From Nakamurella deserti (GTDB taxonomy: Bacteria > Actinomycetota > Actinomycetes > Mycobacteriales > Nakamurellaceae): 64,000 nucleotides of DNA. The position numbers and the translations under genes are program-made. This document shows positions 34,263 through 43,026 of the stretch, one piece after another (the stretch's first letter is position 1; every line of letters starts with the position of its first letter). Location of the stretch: NCBI RefSeq assembly GCF_003260015.1, contig NZ_QCXS01000002.1, positions 2,418,001 to 2,482,000 of the forward strand, read 5' to 3'. The notes below the pieces were generated by a model that did not search any database, was not told where the DNA came from, and worked only from the letters and a program-made list of their open reading frames with translations.

Positions 34263-36626
34263 TCAGCCCTGGTGGCGGCCCGGCAGCTCCCGACGACGAC
34301 CGGCGATGACGAGCCCGGCTCCGAGGGCGATGAGGAGGGTGGCGAGCAGCGTCGCCGTGGTGGTGTCCTCGTCCGAGATGCCGGTGCTGGCCAGCTGGCC
34401 CTTGCCCGGCTTCGTCGTCGGTTTCGCGGTGCTCTTCGTCGTGGTCGCGGCCACCGGTGCCGTCGTGCTAGTGCTGGTCGCGGTGGTGCTCGTCGCGGTG
34501 GTCGGCGTCGTCGTGGTGGAGGGCGGGGTCGTCTGCTCACCCAGCACCAGGATCGGCACGGTGACGACGGTGTTCGACGGGGCGGCGGTCATCTCCAGGT
34601 AGTAGGCGCCGGCGGCGGGGACGGTGAACGGCACGGTCGCCGCTCCGCCCTGCACGGGCACCGATCCGAGATCGGTCGCGACCGGCTCACCGCCGCCTTC
34701 CGGCAGCGCGAGCAGCCGCGTCGCCAGCGAGGTGTTGGCCGGCGCACCGAGGCTGGTCAGATCCAGCGAGCCCACGGTCAGCGTGGTGGTACCACCCGGC
34801 CCGGGCAGGTCGGCCAGCCCGGTGACGGCGACCGCGTGCTTGTCGAACTCCGGGGCCAGCCCGGGGTTGGCCTGCAGGTAGGCGATCCACGCGTCCCGGT
34901 CGATGAGACCGGAGTCGCGGGTGTCGGTGCCGTCGGCGAACGCGGTGAAGTTGTCGCCGCCCTGCAGCAGGAAGGAGAACGAGCCCACGCGGTACACGGC
35001 GTCGGCGGTGACCGGCTCGCCGTTCACCACCACCGTCCGGATGTGCCGGCCCTGGTCGTCGAGGTCGCCGACCGTGACGCCGTCACCGTCGGGATCCGGG
35101 TCGAAGGTGTAGCTCATGTTGTCCGACAGGCCCAGCTGCAGGTACGGCCGGGACGGCACCTCGACGGCACCGGTCTCGGCGTTGACGACCGTCTGCCACT
35201 GCTGCTCGAGCACGGCGAGGAGCTGGGTGCCGGTGAGGTCGGTGGTGAACAGGTTGTTCACGAACGGCAGCACCGCGTTGGCCTCGGCGTAGGTGATGAC
35301 CCCGTCGTCGCCGCGGAGCAGCTCCGCCCGCAGCCCTCCCGGGTTGACCAGCGAGATCTCGGCGGCGCCGCGCTCCTCCGACGACATCGAGTCGAGCAGG
35401 GCGTCGGCCACCAGGTTGCCCAGCGACGACTCCGCGCCACGGTTGTCCCGGGTGGCGGCCTCACCGCCGTAGCCGTCGGGACCGTACGTGCCGCCGCTGA
35501 AGGCGGTGGTGATGTCGGCGGTGACCGAACCGACCGGCTGGCTGCCGACCTCCTCGGCATAGGCCAGGGCGGCGTCGACGATGCCGGTGATCTCGCCGAT
35601 CGAGGCGGGCGTGCCGAGCTCGGGGTCGAAGGTGACGTCCTCCTGGGCGGCCACGTTGCCGACGGTGTAGGAGAGCACGGCGTTGGTGTCCGCGTCGACG
35701 GTCAGCTGGATCTGGCCGACGTTGTCGCCGTAGTTGCCGGTCTGGATGATCGGGCGGGTCGCGCCGTCGCCGCCCGGAACCGAACCGTCCCACGCGTAGG
35801 TCTGGTGGGTGTGCCCGTTGAGGATGGCCGCCACCTTGGCCGAGGTGCCGTTGACGATGGACGAGAAGACCGCGCTGGCCGCGACCTGGCTCTCCAGGGT
35901 GGCGCCTGCGTTCTCCCCCGCCGGGGCGCCCTCGTGGACCGAGGCGACGAGCACGTCGGCCTCGCCGTTGGCGGGGTCGCCGTCGGTGAGCTGATCGGCC
36001 ACCCGGTTGATCGCGGCCACCGGATCACCGAAGTCCAGGGTCGCGATGCCGGCCGGGGACACCAGCGTCGGCGTCTCCTGGGTGACGACGCCGATGACGG
36101 CGACCTCGAGCCCGTTGACGGTGGTCACGCTGTACTCCGGCAGTGCCGGGGTGGTGGTGCCCTTCTCGTACACGTTGGCGCCCAAGTACTCCCAGGACGC
36201 GTTGGTCCCGTCGGCGATGACCCGGTCGGTCAGGTCGGCGAAGCCCTGGTCGAACTCGTGGTTGCCCACCGAGGAGGTGGCCATCCCGAGGGCGTTCATC
36301 ACGTCGATCGTGGGCTGGTCCTGCGCGACCGCGGACGCGAAGTCCGACGCCCCGATCAGGTCCCCGGCGCCGACGAGCAGGGTGTTGTCCACGCCGTCGT
36401 TGGCGATGAGCGCGTCCTGCCGGAGCTTCTCGACCGTCTCGGCGAAGTCCACGGTGGCGTCGTTGATGCGCCCGTGGAAATCGTTGATGCTGAGCAGGTT
36501 GATCACGGTGGGGGTCAGCGCGTGCGCCGGGAGGGTCACGCCGACCGTGAGCGAGCCGGCCGCCAGCGCGCTGACCGCCGCTCCGCCTGCCAGTCGTCGC
36601 CACCGGTGAGAGTCAGTCAACGCCAC
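34263..36626 (-). CDS. Sortase-anchored 5'-nucleotidase/metallophosphatase
   Basis: 787 residues from GTG 36626 (AGGGGTAA upstream). Signal peptide at 1-34, then a calcineurin-like metallophosphatase domain with NDFHGRI, GAGDLIG, SVGNHEFDQG and ILNGHTHQ, followed by the 5'-nucleotidase C-terminal domain (NLVADALL, LVNPGGLRAEL, FTTDLTGTQLL). A beta-type region and Thr-rich linker lead to LASTG, a membrane helix and RRR: a complete LAxTG sorting signal used by class E sortases. It would hydrolyse extracellular nucleotides or UDP-sugars, releasing phosphate at the wall. Convergent with GH1. Confidence 0.92.
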   Translation of the reverse strand: MALTDSHRWRRLAGGAAVSALAAGSLTVGVTLPAHALTPTVINLLSINDFHGRINDATVDFAETVEKLRQDALIANDGVDNTLLVGAGDLIGASDFASAVAQDQPTIDVMNALGMATSSVGNHEFDQGFADLTDRVIADGTNASWEYLGANVYEKGTTTPALPEYSVTTVNGLEVAVIGVVTQETPTLVSPAGIATLDFGDPVAAINRVADQLTDGDPANGEADVLVASVHEGAPAGENAGATLESQVAASAVFSSIVNGTSAKVAAILNGHTHQTYAWDGSVPGGDGATRPIIQTGNYGDNVGQIQLTVDADTNAVLSYTVGNVAAQEDVTFDPELGTPASIGEITGIVDAALAYAEEVGSQPVGSVTADITTAFSGGTYGPDGYGGEAATRDNRGAESSLGNLVADALLDSMSSEERGAAEISLVNPGGLRAELLRGDDGVITYAEANAVLPFVNNLFTTDLTGTQLLAVLEQQWQTVVNAETGAVEVPSRPYLQLGLSDNMSYTFDPDPDGDGVTVGDLDDQGRHIRTVVVNGEPVTADAVYRVGSFSFLLQGGDNFTAFADGTDTRDSGLIDRDAWIAYLQANPGLAPEFDKHAVAVTGLADLPGPGGTTTLTVGSLDLTSLGAPANTSLATRLLALPEGGGEPVATDLGSVPVQGGAATVPFTVPAAGAYYLEMTAAPSNTVVTVPILVLGEQTTPPSTTTTPTTATSTTATSTSTTAPVAATTTKSTAKPTTKPGKGQLASTGISDEDTTTATLLATLLIALGAGLVIAGRRRELPGRHQG

Positions 36627-36781
36627 AGTTACCCCTAGGTCGGAACCGGATCGCGGTACGGAACGTCGGACCGGGACACGCTCGTCAGGAGTAGTCACCG
36701 CCCGTAGAGGTCTGAACCTAGATGACCCGCTGTACCAGGTAAAGACCGCATGGGGGACGCCCGGACACCGCCGGGTGAACG

Positions 36782-37600
36782 TCAGTGTCCGGCGTGCGCG
36801 TGCAGCAACCGGAAGAGCTCCTCGTGCAGGCCCGGGGCGGCGGCGAGCTTGCCGCTCGGCACCCCCAGCGGGGTGCATTCGGAGAAGACCCCGCCCGCCT
36901 CGGTCACGATGAGTCCGCCGGCGGCGACGTCCCAGGGGTTGGTGCCCTCCTCGTAGTAGGCGTCCATCGATCCGGCGGCCACGTAACACAGGTCCAGGGC
37001 CGCACTGCCGATCCGGCGGATGTCGCGCACCTCGGGCAGCATCGCCGCGATCAGCGCGCCCTGCCGCCGGCGCCGTTCCGGGTCGTAGCCGAAGCCGGTG
37101 CCCAGCAGCGCGCGGGCGGCGGGCACCGCCGCGTTCACCTGCAGGGCGACCCCGTTGCGGTGCGCCCCACGGCCGCGGGCGGCCGTGTAGATGACGTCAC
37201 GCACCGGCTCGTAGACGACACCGACGAGGCCCGCACCCGCGTCGTCGACCGCGGCGACGCTGACCGAGAAGGTGTCCAGCTCGTACAGGTAGTTCACGGT
37301 GCCGTCCAGCGGGTCCACGACCCAGGTGATGCCGGTACCCGAGGGCCGGCTCGCACCCTCCTCGCCGAGCAGGCCGTCGTCGGGCCGGGACTCGTCGATC
37401 AGCCGCACCAGGAGCGTCTCGGCGGCGCGGTCGGCGTCGGAGACGGGATCGGTGGCACTGGACTTGGAGTCCAGGCCCTCCACGTGCCCGTAGCGGGCCA
37501 TGAGTTCGGCGCCGGCGGCCCGGGCGGCCCGGACGGCGAGCTCGAGCAGGGCGGGGATGAGGTCCTCGGAGGTGTCGGTCACCCGCTGATCTTCGGTCAT
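36782..37600 (-). CDS. Inositol monophosphatase family protein
   Basis: 272 residues from ATG 37600 (GTG 37582 also possible). Metal-dependent phosphatase fold: LLGEEGAS, WVVDPLDGTVNYLY and the late NPWDVAAGGLIVTEAGG supply the Mg2+ ligands. Family members dephosphorylate inositol-1-phosphate, histidinol phosphate, fructose bisphosphate or PAP; DPLDGTVN with TVNYLYELDTFSVS fits the inositol phosphatase (SuhB/ImpA) branch, which would suit a mycothiol producer needing inositol. It lies 28 bp downstream of the YbaK gene and is presumably cotranscribed with it. Confidence 0.88.
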   Translation of the reverse strand: MTEDQRVTDTSEDLIPALLELAVRAARAAGAELMARYGHVEGLDSKSSATDPVSDADRAAETLLVRLIDESRPDDGLLGEEGASRPSGTGITWVVDPLDGTVNYLYELDTFSVSVAAVDDAGAGLVGVVYEPVRDVIYTAARGRGAHRNGVALQVNAAVPAARALLGTGFGYDPERRRRQGALIAAMLPEVRDIRRIGSAALDLCYVAAGSMDAYYEEGTNPWDVAAGGLIVTEAGGVFSECTPLGVPSGKLAAAPGLHEELFRLLHAHAGH

Positions 37601-37628
37601 CGGCGGGTGGCGATCACACCGCGACCCG

Positions 37629-38174
37629 TCACACCGGGATCGGCGTCGCCATCGACGCGACCACCTGCGCGGTCGGCAGCGAGCCCAGCAGCGCACCGTC
37701 GAGCACCATCTTGGAGCGTCGGAGGCCACTCCCGACGACCACCGGTCCCGCCGCGGCGACCGCCCCGTCCACCAGCACCGGCCAGTCCGCGGGCAGCCCC
37801 AGCGGAGTGATGCCGCCGTACTCCATACCGGTCAGCTCGACGGCCACGTCCATCGGCGCCAAGGAGATCTTGCGGACGTCGAGCAGCCGCCGGATCACAC
37901 CGTTGACGTCGGCCCGGGTGGTGGCGAGCACCACCGCCGCCGCGTACCGCACGGTTCCCTCACGCTTGCCAATGAGTACGACACAGTTGGCCGAGGCGGC
38001 GGCGGGCACCCCGTGGGCGGCGCAGAAGGCGGCGGTGTCGGCGAGGTCCGGATCGATCTCGGCCACCCCGACGTCGGCTCCCAACAGCCGGAGGGCGGCC
38101 GGTACCGACGGCGCCAGCAGGTCGGGACGGTCGAGGGCGGGGACGGTGTGCAGGGATCCGAGGGTCGGGGTCAT
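37629..38174 (-). CDS. YbaK/EbsC-type aminoacyl-tRNA deacylase
   Basis: 181 residues from ATG 38174 (GTG 38180 is an alternative). The YbaK/ProX domain is shown by SANCVVLIGKREGTVRYAAA, the RADVNGVIRRLLDVRKIS helix, and MEYGGITPLGLPADWPVLVD; GSGLRRSKMVLDGALL closes the fold. Members clear mischarged aminoacyl-tRNAs such as Cys-tRNA-Pro in trans. The catalytic Lys (GKREG) is present. First gene of a two-gene unit with the inositol phosphatase and divergent from dus. Confidence 0.85.
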   Translation of the reverse strand: MTPTLGSLHTVPALDRPDLLAPSVPAALRLLGADVGVAEIDPDLADTAAFCAAHGVPAAASANCVVLIGKREGTVRYAAAVVLATTRADVNGVIRRLLDVRKISLAPMDVAVELTGMEYGGITPLGLPADWPVLVDGAVAAAGPVVVGSGLRRSKMVLDGALLGSLPTAQVVASMATPIPV

Positions 38175-38243
38175 GTGCACAGGCTCTCACCGCCGGGAGG
38201 CCGGATCGCCCGGTGGCGGGGCCGCGTCGGGGACAATGGGACG

Positions 38244-39488
38244 ATGACCGCCGCTTCCTCCCTGCTCGACGACGCCCCGGCGGCGGCCGCGGCCCGGACC
38301 GCCCCCGCCCCGGCGCCGGCCACCACCCCGGTGGCCGCGGCGCTGGCGATCGGCCCGTTCCAGGTGTGGCCCCCGGTCGTCCTCGCACCGATGGCCGGCA
38401 TCACCAACTCGTCGTTCCGCCGGCTCTGCCGGGAGAACGGCGCCGCGGTCGACCCGACCGCCACCACCCATGCCGGTCTGTACGTCTGCGAGATGATCAC
38501 GACCAGGGCGATGGTCGAGCGCGACCGCAAGACCATGGAGATGATCCGCTTCGCCCCCGACGAGCAGCCGCGGTCGCTGCAGCTCTACGGCGTCGACCCC
38601 GAGATCGTCGGCCGCGCCGTGCGGATGGTGGTGGACGAGGACCTCGCCGACCACATCGATCTCAACTTCGGCTGCCCCGTCCCCAAGGTCACCCGCCGGG
38701 GCGGCGGATCGGCCCTGCCGTTCAAACGCCGGCTGTTCGAGGCGATCGTCACCACGGCGGTCCGCACCGCCGCACCGGCCGGCATCCCGGTCACGGTAAA
38801 GATGCGCGTCGGCATCGATCCCGACCACATCACCTACCTCGACGCCGGCCGCATCGCCCAGGACGCGGGGGTCGCCGCGGTCGCGCTGCACGGCCGTACC
38901 GCGGTGCAGCACTACTCCGGGACGGCCGACTGGTCGACGATCGCCCGCCTCAAGGAGGTCGTCACCGAGGTGCCCGTGCTCGGCAACGGCGACATCTTCG
39001 CCGCGGACGACGCGCTGGAGATGATGGCCCGGACCGGCTGCGACGGCGTGGTGGTCGGACGCGGCTGCCAGGGCCGGCCGTGGCTGTTCGCCGAGCTCGC
39101 CGCCGCGTTCGCCGGCCGCCCGTCGCCGACCCCGCCCGACCTGGGCTCGGTGGCGCGGATCGTCCGCCGGCACGCCGAGCTGCTCGTCGAGGAGCTCGGA
39201 CCCGACCGCGGACCGCGCGACCTGCGCAAGCACATGGCCTGGTACTTCAAGGGATTCTCGGTCGGCTCGCAGCTGCGGGCCGCGCTGGCCACCGTCAGCA
39301 CCCTCGACGAACTCGACGAGCTGCTGGCCGTGCTCGACCACCACCAGCCGTTCCCGGCCGCGGCCGAGGGCCCGCGCGGCCGGCAGGGCACCCCGCAGAA
39401 GAAGGTGCACCTCCCCGACGGATGGCTCGACGACCCGGACGAGCTCGTCGTGCCGGCGGACGGTGAGCTCGACAGCAGCGGTGGCTGA
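38244..39488 (+). CDS. dusB: tRNA-dihydrouridine synthase, DusB type
   Basis: 414 residues from ATG 38244. FMN-dependent TIM-barrel enzyme reducing uridine to dihydrouridine in the tRNA D-loop. Signatures: VVLAPMAGITNSSFRRLCRE, DHIDLNFGCPVPKVTRRGGG with the catalytic Cys, TVKMRVG, ALHGRTAVQHYSG and GNGDIFAADDALEMM. A 40-residue Ala-rich N-terminal extension precedes the barrel. It opens the dus / lipoprotein / LCP / phoU order, which M. tuberculosis shares (Rv0823c-Rv0821c, from memory). Confidence 0.93.
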   Translation: MTAASSLLDDAPAAAAARTAPAPAPATTPVAAALAIGPFQVWPPVVLAPMAGITNSSFRRLCRENGAAVDPTATTHAGLYVCEMITTRAMVERDRKTMEMIRFAPDEQPRSLQLYGVDPEIVGRAVRMVVDEDLADHIDLNFGCPVPKVTRRGGGSALPFKRRLFEAIVTTAVRTAAPAGIPVTVKMRVGIDPDHITYLDAGRIAQDAGVAAVALHGRTAVQHYSGTADWSTIARLKEVVTEVPVLGNGDIFAADDALEMMARTGCDGVVVGRGCQGRPWLFAELAAAFAGRPSPTPPDLGSVARIVRRHAELLVEELGPDRGPRDLRKHMAWYFKGFSVGSQLRAALATVSTLDELDELLAVLDHHQPFPAAAEGPRGRQGTPQKKVHLPDGWLDDPDELVVPADGELDSSGG

Positions 39489-39999
39489 GCCGACCCGACG
39501 CCGGCGGTGGTCCACCGTCGCGACCGTCGTCGTGCTGACCGGCGCCGCCTGCACCGCCGGCCCGGAGCCGACCGCCCCGACCGCGGCTTCCGCTGCGGCC
39601 CCGGACCGCACCGATGCCGTGCGCCGGGCCGTGCAGGCCACGGTCGACGCCGTCAACGCCGCCGCCGCCGGAGACGTGGCCGCTCAGCAGGCGGTACTCG
39701 CCCGCGTCGTCGACCCCGCCCGGGCCGCCGAGCAGACCGCCTGCGCCCCGGCCACCATCACCATCCGGATCGACCCGGCGCTGGACGCTCTCACACCGCT
39801 ACCGGGTCCCGAGGACGCCGGCGGGAACGGGTCGGCCACCGCCGGGCCGGACCGGTCGGCGGCGACCACCGCGCACCTGCGGCTCCCCGCGCTGCTCGAG
39901 GTCTACACCGGCCCGATCCGCACGGGCACCGATCTGACCGGACTGGAGTTCACCCTCGTCGACGGGGTCGCCCACACCGCGCCGCTCTGCCTGCGCTGA
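39481..39999 (+). CDS. Putative secreted or lipid-anchored protein, 172 aa
   Basis: Not recognised. GTG 39481 overlaps the dusB stop by 8 bp, so coupled translation is likely. The N-terminus has RRRR, a hydrophobic stretch and TGAACTAG, an imperfect lipobox. The mature part has a helical AVQATVDAVNAAAAGD segment and TITIRIDPALDAL, resembling small actinobacterial exported proteins. The last nine codons and the stop lie within the first copy of a 29-bp tandem repeat that continues downstream, so the C-terminus may be variable between strains. Confidence 0.6.
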   Translation: MAEPTRRRRWSTVATVVVLTGAACTAGPEPTAPTAASAAAPDRTDAVRRAVQATVDAVNAAAAGDVAAQQAVLARVVDPARAAEQTACAPATITIRIDPALDALTPLPGPEDAGGNGSATAGPDRSAATTAHLRLPALLEVYTGPIRTGTDLTGLEFTLVDGVAHTAPLCLR

Positions 40000-40110
40000 C
40001 CCACACCGCGGCGCCCCGTCCGCGCTGACCCACACCGCGCCGCCCCGTCCGCGCTGACCCACACCGCGCCGCCCCGTCCGCGCTGACCCACACCGCGCCG
40101 TCCGCGCCGA
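39971..40110. repeat. 29-bp tandem repeat that includes a gene's stop codon
   Basis: Units at 39971-39999, 40000-40028, 40029-40057, 40058-40086 and a partial one at 40087-40110. The consensus starts CCCACACCGCGCCG and ends CCGCGCTGA. Unit 1 is the 3' end of the upstream CDS, ending exactly at its TGA; the later units are repeats of that coding end. The rest of the gap to 40401 shows no gene; it ends in the GAGGAG ribosome-binding site of the LCP gene. Confidence 0.92.
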
Positions 40111-40401
40111 CCCGGGCCACGCGGACGCGGCCGGCACCGGCCCTCGCCGGACCCGGATGCGCGCCGGCAGCGGCGTCCGTGCAGGTTGTGCGCGCCCCTT
40201 GTGTTTCTTCCGACAAGCCGCCGCGCCACGATGCGGTGAATAATGGCGGAGATCACGTCAGCCGTCGGCGAGGCGCACACAGTCCCGACACGACCGGTCA
40301 CCCTGGGCCCCACCCCCGCACCGAGACGTCCTCACCGCGGTCCGGCGCGGCCTTCCGCCCGCGCGCTGGCGTCAGCGCCGGTGAACAGCGAGGAGCAGCG
40401 C

Positions 40402-42072
40402 GTGACGGGTCGGCATGCCGGCAACCACGGTGCCGACGGCGACCGCCGGGCGGCCCACCTCGCGGGTGCCGCCACCACCGCCCCGCGCCACCGTCACCCC
40501 TGGTTCAACTACACCTGGCACATCGTCATCGCCGTGTTCTCGGTGTTCGTGCTCGCCGTCACCGGCATCTACTGGAACATCGTCCGGGTCGGCAACGCCG
40601 GCCTGGACAGCGGCTCGGTCGACGCCGGCATCGGCGGCGGCAACTCCCTGGTCACGCGGCAGCCGACCGCCGGCGGCGGGACCGGCACGACCTCCACCGC
40701 GGCGACGGTCTACGCACCCGAGAACTTCCTGCTGGTCGGCTCCGACACCCGTGCCGGCGACAACAACATCGACGGCGGGGAGGCCGAGCTCGAGGGCGTG
40801 GCCAACACCGACTCGATGATGCTGCTGCACATCAGCGGCGACCGGCAGCACATCTACGCGGTGTCGCTCCCCCGCGACATGTGGGCGCCGAACGTGCCCT
40901 GCGAGCGGTACGACCAGAACACCGACACCTACAGCGGCGTCGCCGACGGCGCCGACCTGTCCCGGCAGCACATGAACTCGTTCTACGGCGTCGGCGGGCC
41001 CAAGTGCCTGGTCGACGCGGTGGAGAACCTGACGCAGCTGCCCGTCGACCACTACATCCAGATCGACTTCGCCGGCTTCCAGTCGATGGTCGACGCCCTC
41101 GGCGGGGTGGCGATCAACGCCTGCGGGCCGATCGTCGACGAGACCCTCCAGACGATCCTGCCCACGGGCGGGCAGCAGGTCATCAACGGCGCCCAGGCGC
41201 TGAACCTGGCCCGGGCCCGCAAGGTCGTCGGCGACCCGAGCTCGGACCTCTCCCGCATCCACCGCCAGCAGCTCATCCTGTCGGCGATCCTGCGGGAGGT
41301 GAAGTCGGCCGGCACGCTGCTCGACCCGGGCAAGCTCACCGCCTTCGTCAACGCGTTCACCCAGAACACCACCACCGGCAACGTCACCTTCCAGTCGCTG
41401 ATGGACCTGGCCGAGTCGATCGGCAACCTGGACCCGGCGCTGGTCAACTTCTTCACCATGCCGACGACCCCCGACCCGAACGACACCGGACGCGGCTCGA
41501 TGTTCATCGACGAGGCGGCCGCCGCCCCGCTGCTGGACGCCCTGCGCAACGACACCCCGGTGCCCGGTACCGAGACCACGCCGGTCGAGACCCCCGCGCC
41601 GACCACCGCCGCCGAGATCACCACCCTGACGCTGGCGCCCGACGCGGTGGATCTGCAGATCGTCAACGCCGCCGGTGTCGCCGGCATCGCCACGCGCGCC
41701 TCCGAGGCGCTCGACGCCCTGGGCTTCGCCACCACCGAGGACGACCTCGACTCCGACGAGACCACCCAGACCGGCGTCACCGTCCGCTACTCGGCCGGCA
41801 ACGAGGCGGCCGCCCTGACCGTCGCCGCCGCCGTCCCCGGCGCGGTCCTGGAGACCGCGGAGGGTCTCGGCAGCCGGGTGGCACTGCGCCTGGGCTCGGA
41901 CTGGGACGAGTCGGTCGCCGCGGTGGCGGTCGGCGACCCGATCGCGGCGGATCTGCTCGCCCAGGTCCCCGCGGGATCGGCGGGCAACGTCGTCGCCCCG
42001 ACGACCAGCGAGCCGACCGGCACCACGACCACCACCACCGTCGTCAACGCAGCCGACGCCTCGTGCCTGTGA
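40402..42072 (+). CDS. LytR-CpsA-Psr (LCP) ligase with LytR_C domain
   Basis: 556 residues from GTG 40402, chosen because GAGGAG lies 6 nt upstream; ATG 40243 and GTG 40381 are in-frame alternatives. One membrane helix near residues 40-60 (IVIAVFSVFVLAVTGIYW). The LCP domain shows LLVGSDTRAG, NTDSMMLLHIS, AVSLPRDMWAP, VDHYIQIDFAGF and ARARKVVGD. A C-terminal LytR_C domain begins near VDLQIVNAAGVAG. LCP proteins attach secondary polymers (arabinogalactan or teichoic acids) to peptidoglycan. Upstream of phoU, as in mycobacteria. Confidence 0.92.
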   Translation: MTGRHAGNHGADGDRRAAHLAGAATTAPRHRHPWFNYTWHIVIAVFSVFVLAVTGIYWNIVRVGNAGLDSGSVDAGIGGGNSLVTRQPTAGGGTGTTSTAATVYAPENFLLVGSDTRAGDNNIDGGEAELEGVANTDSMMLLHISGDRQHIYAVSLPRDMWAPNVPCERYDQNTDTYSGVADGADLSRQHMNSFYGVGGPKCLVDAVENLTQLPVDHYIQIDFAGFQSMVDALGGVAINACGPIVDETLQTILPTGGQQVINGAQALNLARARKVVGDPSSDLSRIHRQQLILSAILREVKSAGTLLDPGKLTAFVNAFTQNTTTGNVTFQSLMDLAESIGNLDPALVNFFTMPTTPDPNDTGRGSMFIDEAAAAPLLDALRNDTPVPGTETTPVETPAPTTAAEITTLTLAPDAVDLQIVNAAGVAGIATRASEALDALGFATTEDDLDSDETTQTGVTVRYSAGNEAAALTVAAAVPGAVLETAEGLGSRVALRLGSDWDESVAAVAVGDPIAADLLAQVPAGSAGNVVAPTTSEPTGTTTTTTVVNAADASCL

Positions 42073-42130
42073 GGACCCCGGCGCGGCGCTACGACCAGCG
42101 GTGACAGGGTAGGAGACAGCACAGGACGGG

Positions 42131-42174
42131 CTTCATCTGCGCCACGCCTGGCCTTCACACTCCGTTCACCTCAC
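42131..42174 (+). promoter_or_regulatory. PHO-box-like 11-nt direct repeats upstream of phoU
   Basis: Four units in 11-nt phase: CTTCATCTGCG (42131), CCACGCCTGGC (42142, poor), CTTCACACTCC (42153) and GTTCACCTCAC (42164). The last ends 39 bp before the phoU start. The pattern resembles Streptomyces PhoP PHO boxes (repeats of roughly GTTCACC plus four bases). The first unit shares 10 of 11 bases with a unit of the pstS box. Confidence 0.6.
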
Positions 42175-42213
42175 GAGCGGTTGATTACCCGGACCGCGTC
42201 CTAAGGTGGGAGC

Positions 42214-42897
42214 ATGCGCCAGGCTTATCAGATCCGTCTCGCCGACCTGGGCGAGCACGGTGCCCGAATGTGTCAGGTCACCAGCGACGCCATGCGCGAC
42301 GCCACCCGGGCCCTGCTCGACGCCGACCTCTCGCTCGCCGAGCAGGTCATCGCGCGCGACGTCGTCATCGACGAGATGCGCGCCTCGGCCGAGGAGGTCG
42401 CCCTGGAGCTGCTCGCCCTGCAGGCACCGGTCGCCTCCGACCTGCGGGTCGTGGTCTCCGCCCTGTGGATCGTCGCCGATCTGCAGCGGATGGGCGCGCT
42501 GGCCATCCATGTCGCCAAGGCGGCCCGCCGCCGCCACCCCAACGCCGTCATCCCGTCCGAGATGCGCCCGGTGTTCGAGCGGATGGGCCGCGTCGGCGTC
42601 CATCTCGCCGACCAGGCCGGCAAGGTGCTGCTCGGCCGCGACCTGCAGGTGGCCCGGACGCTGGAGACCGACGACGACCTGATGGACGACCTGCACCGCG
42701 AGATGTTCGCCCAGCTCAACAATCCCGGCTGGAGCCACGGCGCCGGCACCGCGGTCGACATCGCCCTGCTCGGCCGCTTCTACGAGCGTTTCGCCGACCA
42801 CGCGGTGTCGATCTCGCGGCGCGTCATCTTCCTGGTCACCGGCGAGAACGTCGGCGGCGACACCACTCCCGCGTCGCTGGAGTTCGTCGACAGCTGA
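42214..42897 (+). CDS. phoU: Phosphate signalling regulator PhoU
   Basis: 227 residues of two three-helix bundles. Each carries the acidic metal-binding motif: first DVVIDEMRASAEEVALELLA with QAPVASDLR, second DDLMDDLHREMF and FYERFADHAVSIS. Normal length. PhoU mediates inhibition of SenX3-type kinases by the Pst transporter when phosphate is plentiful. It is monocistronic behind its own PHO-box-like promoter and lies about 6 kb from pstSCAB and 33 kb from senX3-regX3. Confidence 0.95.
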   Translation: MRQAYQIRLADLGEHGARMCQVTSDAMRDATRALLDADLSLAEQVIARDVVIDEMRASAEEVALELLALQAPVASDLRVVVSALWIVADLQRMGALAIHVAKAARRRHPNAVIPSEMRPVFERMGRVGVHLADQAGKVLLGRDLQVARTLETDDDLMDDLHREMFAQLNNPGWSHGAGTAVDIALLGRFYERFADHAVSISRRVIFLVTGENVGGDTTPASLEFVDS

Positions 42898-42990
42898 TCG
42901 GCGACGACACCGGCCGGGAGCTACGCGCACCCGCCCGCCGTTGTCCGTACCGTCGACATGGCCCCACCGGCGGGCGGTCGAGGAGGACAG

Positions 42991-43026
42991 GTGTCAGCAA
43001 CGCGCGCGACCGGCCGCACCCGATGA
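42991..43026 (+). CDS. Candidate 11-codon leader peptide
   Basis: GTG 42991 follows the strongest ribosome-binding site of the area (GAGGAGGACAG). The frame encodes VSATRATGRTR and stops at TGA 43024-43026, which overlaps the ATG of the reductase gene as ATGA. The reductase ATG has no Shine-Dalgarno of its own, so translation of this leader may deliver ribosomes to it. No runs of a single regulatory amino acid suggest attenuation, although three of eleven codons are Arg. Confidence 0.4.
   Translation: MSATRATGRTR

Noticed and set aside
36708-36727. PHO box upstream of the 5'-nucleotidase
   Set aside because: The two GTTCA-like units are 10, not 11, bases apart and poorly conserved; kept only as a hint.
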